From: WLMZ01 sp963732585
GTDB taxonomy: Bacteria; Actinomycetota; Acidimicrobiia; Acidimicrobiales; Ilumatobacteraceae
Direction of reading: 5' to 3'
NCBI GenBank assembly: GCA_963732585.1
Contig: CAVSZY010000003.1
Coordinates: forward strand, 1,426,001-1,490,000
DNA length: 64,000 bases
Positions 55,631 to 64,000 of this stretch are shown one piece after another (positions within the stretch are counted from its first letter, which is position 1; every line of letters begins with the position of its first letter). Made by a program: the position numbers and the translations under genes. The notes under the pieces were generated by a model. That model saw only the letters and a list, made by a program, of their open reading frames with translations, searched no databases and was not told the DNA's origin.

Positions 55631-56527
55631 ATGCCCGGCCGTTATCAATTCTCTGTGCCCAGCAACCGTGGACAGGCTGACCCCTGGTTCCGCCTTGGTT
55701 CCGTTGACGTCAACACCTCGTTGTTGATCGCCGGGTTGTGCGTCGTGTCGTTCTTCGTTCATGCCGCCGATCCGTCCCTGTTGCGCTGGATCGTGATGTT
55801 TCCAAGCGACGTGCGCGGCGGACAGGTGTGGAGACTGGCGAGCTGGCCGCTGGCCAACGCACCGGGGCTGTGGGTAGCGATCTCCATCGCCCTGTTTTGG
55901 TACTTCGGCAGCCAGATCGAGGCGCTCTTGGGACGCGTCAAGTTCTTGTGGCTCCTGGCCTGCATCGCCATACTTCCAGGAATCGTCGGCGCCCTGACCG
56001 ACGTCCCCCTCGGCGGCATCCGCGCCATCGAACTGGCGTTGTTCGTCGTCTTCGCCCTCGAGTATCCGAACATGCCGTTCTTCTTCGGCATCCCGGCCTG
56101 GATTCTCGCCGCCGTCTTCGTCGGTATCGAAGTGCTCGAACTGGTCTCCGACCGACGCAGCGAGGAACTGATCGTCTACCTGGCCACGATCGCTACGGCA
56201 CTGCTCGTCGCCCGTTCTATGGGCCTGTTGGCCAGCCAAACCTGGGTGCCACACGTTCCGCTGCCATTCGGCTCCGGGCGCACGAGGCGGCCGCGGGTTA
56301 CCAAACGGGTCGATCGCAGTGGCGGCAAACTGGCCAGCGCCGCCAAGAACCGCCCAGTGGTCGTCGATGGGCCATGGGCGCCGCCGACGCCAAGTGCAAT
56401 GCAGGATCAGGCCGAGGTCGATCAGATCCTCGACAAGATCTCCCAGGTCGGCATGGATGGGCTGTCCAGTGAGGAAAAGAAGCGCCTCAACGACGCCAGC
56501 AAACGACTTCGCCAAAAACGGGACTGA
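55631..56527 (+). CDS. rhomboid-like membrane protein without the catalytic serine
   Basis: A 298-residue protein with six hydrophobic helices in the rhomboid arrangement: GGQVWRLASWPLANA, then ALFWYFGSQIEALLGRVKFL, then the loop that normally carries GxSG. Here this reads LGGIRAIELALFVV, so the nucleophilic Ser is absent, and no catalytic His is evident in the last helix. The C-terminus has the VDQILDKISQVGMDGLSSEE helix pair often attached to bacterial rhomboids. It is probably a Derlin-like pseudoprotease with a chaperone or scaffolding role. It sits between uvrC and uvrA on the opposite strand. Confidence 0.78.
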   Translation: MPGRYQFSVPSNRGQADPWFRLGSVDVNTSLLIAGLCVVSFFVHAADPSLLRWIVMFPSDVRGGQVWRLASWPLANAPGLWVAISIALFWYFGSQIEALLGRVKFLWLLACIAILPGIVGALTDVPLGGIRAIELALFVVFALEYPNMPFFFGIPAWILAAVFVGIEVLELVSDRRSEELIVYLATIATALLVARSMGLLASQTWVPHVPLPFGSGRTRRPRVTKRVDRSGGKLASAAKNRPVVVDGPWAPPTPSAMQDQAEVDQILDKISQVGMDGLSSEEKKRLNDASKRLRQKRD

Positions 56528-56536
56528 TCTCCGGCG

Positions 56537-59383
56537 CTACTTGGTGGTCAGTAGCGGTTTGAGGTACTTGCCGGTCCAGCTGCCCTTGACCGTGGCCACG
56601 TGTTCGGGTGAGCCCTGAGCAACGATCTTGCCGCCTCCGCTGCCACCTTCCGGGCCAAGGTCGATCAGCCAATCGGCCGTCTTGATCACGTCGAGGTTGT
56701 GCTCGATGACCAACACCGTGTTGCCCTGTTCCACCAGGCGCGAGAGCACGGTGAGCAAGCGACGCACATCCTCGAAATGGAGCCCGGTGGTCGGCTCATC
56801 GAGCAGGTAGATAGTGTGCCCGGTGGATCGTTTGGCAAGCTCTGAGGCCAATTTGACGCGTTGGGCCTCGCCGCCGGACAACGTCGGCGCCGATTGGCCG
56901 AGCCGCACATAGCCAAGACCGACATCGACCAGCGTCTGCATATGGCGAGCGATCGCCGGCTGGTTGGTGAAGAAGCCCACCGCCTCGGAAACCGGCATGT
57001 CGAGCACTTCGGAAATGTTCTTGCCTTTGAACTCGATGTCGAGGGTGTCGCGGTTGTAGCGCGCCCCTTTGCACACCTCGCAGGGCACGTAGACGTCGGG
57101 CAGGAAGTGCATCTCGATCTTGAGCGTGCCGTCTCCGCTGCACGCCTCGCAGCGGCCGCCAGCGACGTTAAAGCTGAATCTGCCGGGCAGGTAGCCGCGG
57201 ACCTTGGCCTCCTGCGTGGTGGCGAACAGCTTGCGGATGTTGTCGAACACCCCGGTGTAGGTCGCCGGGTTGGAGCGCGGTGTGCGTCCGATTGGCGATT
57301 GGTCCATGTCGATCACCTTGTCGAGATGTTCGATGCCCGTGACCGAGGTGTGCCGCCCGGCGGGCGTCTTCGACTTGTAGATGCGCTGCATCAGCGTCGG
57401 CAGCAGAATGTCTCGAATCAGCGAACTCTTGCCGGAGCCCGACACACCGGTGACGGCGACGAAGCAACCCAGGGGGATCTCGACGTCGATGTTGGCCAGG
57501 TTGTGTTGGCGGGCACCTCTGATCGACAAACGCTGCTCGCCGGGGGTGCGTCGCTGCTGGGGCACGGGGATCGACCGTTTCCCTGAGAGGTACTGGCCGG
57601 TGACCGAATCAGCGACCTTCATGATCCCTTTCACTGGCCCGCTATAGACCACGGCGCCACCATGTTCTCCCGCACCAGGACCGATGTCGACGATCCAGTC
57701 GCTCTCGCGAATCGTGTCTTCGTCGTGCTCGACCACCAGGACCGTGTTGCCGAGATCGCGAAGCCGCAACAAGGTGTCGATCAACCGTCGGTTGTCGCGC
57801 TGGTGAAGACCGATCGAGGGCTCGTCGAGCACGTACAGCGTGCCGACGAGGCCGGATCCGATCTGGCTGGCGAGCCGGATGCGCTGGGCCTCGCCACCAG
57901 CGAGGGTTCCGGCCGAACGGGACAGCGAGAGGTAGTCGAGCCCGACATCGAGCAGGAACCCAAGCCGGGCATTGATCTCTTTCGTGACCCGTTCGGCGAT
58001 CATTCGATCGCGTTCGCTGAGCACCAACGCAGCGAGGAACTTTGCCGACTCGCCGATGCTCATCTCGCAGACCTCGGAGATGTGCTTATCGTTGATCGTC
58101 ACCGCCAATGTGGCCGGTTTGAGGCGCGCCCCACCGCACTTTGGGCAGGGGATGAGGCGCATATAGCCCTCGTACTGCTCCCTGCTCCAGTCGCTCTCGG
58201 CACCCTCGTGGCGGCGACGAATCCACGGCAGCACGCCCTCGTATTCGGTGGAATACTGACGCACCCGGCCATAGCGGTTCTTGTACTTCACGGCCAGATT
58301 GCCGTCGACACCGTTGAGGATCACGTCCTGTTGGGCGGCGCTCAGCGACTGCCAGGGGGCATCGAGGTCGATCTCGTAGATCCCCGCGACGGCCTCGATC
58401 ATGCGGTTGAAGTATTGGGTGTGGGCCGAACGCCAGGGGGCGATCGCTCCCCCGGTGATCGACTGCTCGGGATCGGGCACCACCAATTCCGGGTCGACTT
58501 CGAACGTCGTGCCGAGGCCATCGCAGGTTTCGCAGGCACCGTACGGCGAGTTGAAGGAGAAGTTGCGCGGCGCCAATTCGTTGAAACTGGAGCCGCAGTT
58601 CGGGCAGGCCAGGTGCTGGCTAAAGGTCAGTGACTCGGCGCTCGTTCCGTCGGCACCGACGATGTCGATCTCGGCCACGCCCTCGGCGAGTTTGAGCGCC
58701 GTTTCCAAGCTGTCGGTGAGACGCCGCTCGATGCCCTCGCGGCGCACCAAGCGGTCGACGATGACCTCGATCGAGTGGTTCTCGTACCGCGCTAAGCCCT
58801 CATCCGCCTTGAGGAACTCGGCGATGTCGACGACCTCGCCGTCGACCCGGGCGCGTACAAAACCCTGGCCGGCGAGATCTTCAAGCAGCGTCTTGTACTC
58901 ACCCTTGCGCCCGCGGACCACGGGGGCCAACACCTGGAACCTGGTGCCTTGCGGCATCAGCAAGATGCGATCGACGATCTGTTGCGGCGTCTGGCGCTGC
59001 AACCGGGTGCCGTCATTGGGGCAATGCTGCACACCGATTCGGGCGTACAACAAACGGAGGTAGTCGTAGACCTCGGTGATCGTGCCGACCGTGGAGCGCG
59101 GGTTGCGGCTCGCCGATTTTTGATCGATGGAGATCGCCGGCGAAAGGCCTTCGATGACATCGACGTCAGGCTTGTCGAGTTGGCCGAGGAACTGGCGAGC
59201 GTAGGCGCTCAGCGACTCGACATAACGCCGTTGACCTTCGGCATAAATGGTGTCGAAGGCCAGGCTCGACTTCCCCGAGCCGGAGAGGCCGGTGAAGACG
59301 ATCAGCTTGTCACGCGGCAGATCCACGTTGATATTGCGAAGGTTGTGCTCACGCGCACCACGAACGATGATCTTGTCGGCCAT
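56537..59383 (-). CDS. uvrA: excinuclease ABC subunit A
   Basis: A 948-residue ABC-type ATPase with two nucleotide-binding halves. The first Walker A is TGLSGSGKSSLAFDT and the second VTGVSGSGKSSLIRD. The signatures are GTLAGGEAQRIRLASQ and PTLSGGEAQRVKLAS. Zinc-binding cysteine pairs are seen in LACPNCG...CETCDG and in GRCEACSG...CEVCKG. It recognises damaged DNA with UvrB and hands the site over. The length matches the family. It is 20 bp downstream of uvrB and runs in the same direction. Confidence 0.97.
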   Translation of the reverse strand: MADKIIVRGAREHNLRNINVDLPRDKLIVFTGLSGSGKSSLAFDTIYAEGQRRYVESLSAYARQFLGQLDKPDVDVIEGLSPAISIDQKSASRNPRSTVGTITEVYDYLRLLYARIGVQHCPNDGTRLQRQTPQQIVDRILLMPQGTRFQVLAPVVRGRKGEYKTLLEDLAGQGFVRARVDGEVVDIAEFLKADEGLARYENHSIEVIVDRLVRREGIERRLTDSLETALKLAEGVAEIDIVGADGTSAESLTFSQHLACPNCGSSFNELAPRNFSFNSPYGACETCDGLGTTFEVDPELVVPDPEQSITGGAIAPWRSAHTQYFNRMIEAVAGIYEIDLDAPWQSLSAAQQDVILNGVDGNLAVKYKNRYGRVRQYSTEYEGVLPWIRRRHEGAESDWSREQYEGYMRLIPCPKCGGARLKPATLAVTINDKHISEVCEMSIGESAKFLAALVLSERDRMIAERVTKEINARLGFLLDVGLDYLSLSRSAGTLAGGEAQRIRLASQIGSGLVGTLYVLDEPSIGLHQRDNRRLIDTLLRLRDLGNTVLVVEHDEDTIRESDWIVDIGPGAGEHGGAVVYSGPVKGIMKVADSVTGQYLSGKRSIPVPQQRRTPGEQRLSIRGARQHNLANIDVEIPLGCFVAVTGVSGSGKSSLIRDILLPTLMQRIYKSKTPAGRHTSVTGIEHLDKVIDMDQSPIGRTPRSNPATYTGVFDNIRKLFATTQEAKVRGYLPGRFSFNVAGGRCEACSGDGTLKIEMHFLPDVYVPCEVCKGARYNRDTLDIEFKGKNISEVLDMPVSEAVGFFTNQPAIARHMQTLVDVGLGYVRLGQSAPTLSGGEAQRVKLASELAKRSTGHTIYLLDEPTTGLHFEDVRRLLTVLSRLVEQGNTVLVIEHNLDVIKTADWLIDLGPEGGSGGGKIVAQGSPEHVATVKGSWTGKYLKPLLTTK

Positions 59384-59403
59384 TCCGGCGAACCTACCGC
59401 TGC

Positions 59404-61431
<2,028 letters not shown>

Positions 61432-61438
61432 CTTACAC

Positions 61439-61452
61439 CGAACAGATGTACG
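61439..61452 (-). promoter_or_regulatory. candidate LexA (SOS) box at the uvrB start
   Basis: Read on the minus strand the site is CGTACATCTGTTCG. The actinobacterial/Bacillus-type SOS consensus is CGAAC-N4-GTTCG; this matches nine of ten conserved positions. It ends only 7 bp before the uvrB ATG, so it would have to overlap the start of a very short leader or a leaderless transcript. This position is unusual but not impossible in actinobacteria. Confidence 0.5.
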
Positions 61453-61474
61453 TAAACGACCTTGGTGGCGGCGT

Positions 61475-62107
61475 TCAGGAAGAGGTTTGGTGTTGGCGGT
61501 CGTCAGGGTCGTACGGCGCCAAGGTGGTGATCCACTCCCACAACTCGGGGATCTGGGCCAGCAGCGCCTGACGAGTGCCGCCGTTGTCGACAACAAAGTC
61601 GGCTCGCTGCAGGCGTTCCTCTCGACTTGCCTGACGGGCCATGCGCGCCCTGGCGTCTTCGACGGACATGCCGCGAAACTCGACGAGGCGCTCGATCGCC
61701 GTCTCCACTGGGGTATCGACGACGATGACGCCCGCCACCGGGTAGCGGGAATTCTCGACGAGCAACGGGATGTCGAGCACGACAATGTTGTCCGTTCCTC
61801 GCTCGGCGTTCATTTGGGCCATGATCGAGCGGCCTACGGCCGGGTGGACGATCGCGTTCAGCGCCGCAAGCGCCTCGGGATCCGGGAAGACGATGGCCGC
61901 CAAGCCGAGGCGATCGAGGTCACCAGCCGCGGTCACAACCCCGGAACCAAACCGTTCGACGATCTGAGCGAAGACCTCCTGCCCCGGTTGCTGCAGGTCA
62001 CGGGTTGTCTTGTCGGCGTCGATGACCACCGCTCCACGTGTGCGCAACTCGCTCGACACGGTGGATTTCCCGCTGCCGATGCCACCAGTTAATCCAACGA
62101 CGATCAT
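61475..62107 (-). CDS. coaE: dephospho-CoA kinase
   Basis: A 210-residue P-loop kinase doing the last step of coenzyme A synthesis. Walker A is MIVVGLTGGIGSGKSTVSSE at the very N-terminus, the substrate-binding VVIDADKTTRDLQQPG follows, then IVHPAVGRSIMAQMN and DIPLLVENSRYPV. The lid region is RMARQASREERLQRADFVVDN. I chose ATG 62107, which starts exactly at the P-loop strand; the frame's extension upstream overlaps the divergent kinase leader. It is 43 bp from uvrB. Confidence 0.95.
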   Translation of the reverse strand: MIVVGLTGGIGSGKSTVSSELRTRGAVVIDADKTTRDLQQPGQEVFAQIVERFGSGVVTAAGDLDRLGLAAIVFPDPEALAALNAIVHPAVGRSIMAQMNAERGTDNIVVLDIPLLVENSRYPVAGVIVVDTPVETAIERLVEFRGMSVEDARARMARQASREERLQRADFVVDNGGTRQALLAQIPELWEWITTLAPYDPDDRQHQTSS

Positions 62108-62226
62108 CCTGTGACGGTAGCAACACTCAGCGCTACGATCATGCCTCAGTGAATCGCCAGCTGCCAGAGAGGTCTCGACGTCCGTCGGCGACAGCGCGAT
62201 CACCACAACGCATCTCGACGCACGCC

Positions 62227-63975
62227 ATGTCTGTCGACGAAACACCGGTTGGCTGGCCATTGGTGGAACGTCGCCGTCGCGGTCAGTCGCCACCGCCCGA
62301 GGGCGTAGAGCGCCGCCGGTCAGTCAGCACCGCACGCCAGGGCACAACCCCCGCTGAGACGATTCCTCTGGCCCCATTTCGGCTGGCCGCCATCGGAGGA
62401 GCAATCCTGCGGGCGTTACCCGATATCGGGCACCAGGAACAGGTTCTGCTGACCTCGTTGCTCGTCGGCGCCATCTTCACCGGCTATGCGCTGATTCGCC
62501 CGCTGCGCCTCGGCAAAGATCGAGAGATCGCCCAGATCGTCGTCGCCGTCGAGTTCACGATCATGGCCATGCTGGTGTCATCGACGGGCGCCTGGAACTC
62601 CCCGCTGACGCTGATGCTGATCCCCGCCGTGCTGCTGGCTTCGGTGGCCACGGAACGCCGCTTTGCACTCTCGGCGATCGTTCTCGCCGGTGCACTCGTG
62701 ACCTTTGTGCACACTCGCGGTGACGACTCGATGATTACCACCGGCCAAAAGTCGGCGCTGTGGATCGGGTTCTTGGCGCTGATCTGCTTTCTCGGTGGCT
62801 GGGTGCACAAGACGGCAACCGACAATGCCAATCGACAGATGGTCGCCCTCAACCAGGTGGGGCACCTCTCTGAGGCCAACGCCCTGCTCTCCAGCTTGCA
62901 CCGCGTCGCCCAAGTGCTGCCCGCCTCACTCGATCTCGATGACGTGCTCGACTCGACGGTGGAACGGGTCAAGGCCCTGATCCCCCACGACATGTTGACC
63001 GTGCTGCTTGTGGAGGAGAACGAGCCAAACCTGGCGGCGGTGCGAGCCAGTGGTTATCCGGCCATCGAGGCCTTCACCGATCCCGAATATTGCCCGCCAC
63101 TGGCCGAGGTGTTGCACAGCCGCACCGTTGTCAAACGCGAGTATCTCGTCCACAAACATGGCCAAACTCGTGTCTCGGTCAGCCCGCAGGGCAAGTCCGG
63201 CATTTACGCAGCGCTCAGCGCCCGCGACCAAATCGTCGGGGTCATCGCCATCGAATCGCTCGATTCGCGACATTTCACGGGACAAGACACCGAGATTCTT
63301 CGCGGCCTGGCCGAGCCGTTGGGAATCGCTGTCGACAACGCCCGATTATTTCGCAAACTTCGAATCGTCGGTGCCGACGAGGAGCGAAATCGAATCGCTC
63401 GCGATCTGCACGACAAGATCGGTTCGTCGCTGGCCTCCCTCGGTTTTGGCCTCGATGCCACGATCTCCGTGTCCCGCCATGGGCAACCGGTGACGGCCGA
63501 TCTGGTGCAATTGCGTGAACAGGTCACGGCAATGATTTCCGACGTCCGCGAAGCGCTTTACGACCTGCGCAGCGACGTCAACGATGGCCAGGATCTGCGC
63601 TCAACACTCGCCCAATTCCTCGATCGAGTAAAGGCCCGCAGCGGGCTGCATGTTCGCTTCGCCTATGAGCAAACCGTGCGGCTTGCGCTGCTGCAGGAAC
63701 GGGAACTGTGGCAGATCGCTCGCGAGGCGATCATCAACGCCGAGCGCCACGCACAGGCCAGCGCGCTGGGCGTTGACTGGATCAGCACACCGCAGCGCGC
63801 CCTCCTGGTGATTCACGACAATGGTGTTGGGCTTCAGCCAGGGTCCGGTCGAGCCGATTCTTATGGCATGGTCGGAATGCGTGAGCGTGCAGAAAGTATC
63901 GACGCAGTTCTGACCACGGAAACCTCGTCAGCGGGTACGGTTATTCGTGTCGAACTTCGGCGCCCCGCTCTGTAA
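62227..63975 (+). CDS. membrane sensor histidine kinase (NarL/DesK-type, GAF domain)
   Basis: About 582 residues. A basic N-terminus is followed by about six transmembrane helices (residues about 50-200), a short coiled coil, a GAF domain (about 215-370, RVAQVLPASLDLDDVLDSTV onwards) and a HisKA_3 dimerisation domain with the phosphoacceptor His in RNRIARDLHDKIGSSLASLG. The HATPase domain has the N-box IAREAIINAERHAQ and G-boxes VIHDNGVGLQ and YGMVGMRERA. The ligand is unknown. ATG 62227 is my choice; a GTG at 62149 in frame is an alternative. A response regulator gene appears to begin 16 bp downstream. Confidence 0.9.
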   Translation: MSVDETPVGWPLVERRRRGQSPPPEGVERRRSVSTARQGTTPAETIPLAPFRLAAIGGAILRALPDIGHQEQVLLTSLLVGAIFTGYALIRPLRLGKDREIAQIVVAVEFTIMAMLVSSTGAWNSPLTLMLIPAVLLASVATERRFALSAIVLAGALVTFVHTRGDDSMITTGQKSALWIGFLALICFLGGWVHKTATDNANRQMVALNQVGHLSEANALLSSLHRVAQVLPASLDLDDVLDSTVERVKALIPHDMLTVLLVEENEPNLAAVRASGYPAIEAFTDPEYCPPLAEVLHSRTVVKREYLVHKHGQTRVSVSPQGKSGIYAALSARDQIVGVIAIESLDSRHFTGQDTEILRGLAEPLGIAVDNARLFRKLRIVGADEERNRIARDLHDKIGSSLASLGFGLDATISVSRHGQPVTADLVQLREQVTAMISDVREALYDLRSDVNDGQDLRSTLAQFLDRVKARSGLHVRFAYEQTVRLALLQERELWQIAREAIINAERHAQASALGVDWISTPQRALLVIHDNGVGLQPGSGRADSYGMVGMRERAESIDAVLTTETSSAGTVIRVELRRPAL

Positions 63976-63991
63976 TTCGAAAGGAACATAG

Positions 63992-64000
63992 ATGGCACTC
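63992..64000 (+). CDS. first codons of a gene cut by the window edge (probable response regulator)
   Basis: ATG at 63992 is preceded by AAAGGA at 63980-63985 with good spacing, and only three codons (M-A-L) are visible. Its position immediately after a NarL-type histidine kinase makes a LuxR/NarL-family response regulator the natural expectation. That is inference from context only. Confidence 0.5.

Overview
This window looks like chromosome from a high-GC actinobacterium, most probably of the Acidimicrobiia (Ilumatobacter/Microthrix type). That is inferred from the conserved block coaE-uvrB-uvrA-uvrC-rapZ-gap-pgk-tpiA-secG-tRNA-Leu, the MoxR/DUF58/transglutaminase-like/multi-Ig operon, the GTG and TTG starts, and secreted proteins built from repeats containing an RxxDTR signature. 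I see no plasmid, phage, insertion sequence or CRISPR signature.

Layout. (a) 1-6.9 kb: housekeeping and metabolic genes (a partial gene, an MBL-fold hydrolase, YhhN, a TSUP transporter, an Lrp regulator, a class III aminotransferase, a stand-alone LigD-type primase, a homocysteine methyltransferase and a YceH protein). (b) 7-15.9 kb: a tightly coupled minus-strand operon encoding a giant cell-surface protein with about 12 Ig/cadherin-like repeats, a MoxR ATPase, a DUF58 protein and a transglutaminase-fold membrane protein whose catalytic Cys and His are both replaced. (c) 16.2-34 kb: an extracellular polysaccharide locus with a Wzz/tyrosine-kinase-like protein, glycosyltransferases, a Gfo/Idh/MocA dehydrogenase, an epimerase, two OafA-type acyltransferases, an Alg14-Alg13 fusion, Wzy, Wzx, a serine-acetyltransferase-like protein, the initiating sugar-phosphate transferase and a CapA-like protein. 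(d) 34-38.4 kb: a pirin, then an acyl-CoA carboxylase beta subunit and an acyl-CoA dehydrogenase, divergent from a TetR regulator across a perfect 26-bp palindrome. (e) 38.4-49.6 kb: tRNA-Leu, secG, a complete oligopeptide ABC transporter, tpiA, pgk, gap, rapZ and a methyltransferase. (f) 49.6-53.6 kb: two tandem secreted metallophosphoesterases; the upstream copy has lost most metal ligands. (g) 53.6-64 kb: uvrC, a rhomboid-like protein without its serine, uvrA, uvrB, coaE and a sensor kinase, with the first codons of its probable response regulator.

Sequence quality matters for reading this annotation. Seven genes (yhhN, the multi-Ig gene, an OafA acyltransferase, pgk, gap and both metallophosphoesterases) are interrupted by a frameshift, and every one is repaired by removing a single base. 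Because gap and pgk are glycolytic core genes, I treat these as insertion errors of the assembly and give full merged gene spans.

The most interesting biology is a recurring theme of enzyme folds without their catalytic residues: the transglutaminase-like protein, one of the two phosphoesterases, the rhomboid-like protein and the P-loop of the Wzz-type kinase. All are tied to the cell envelope.
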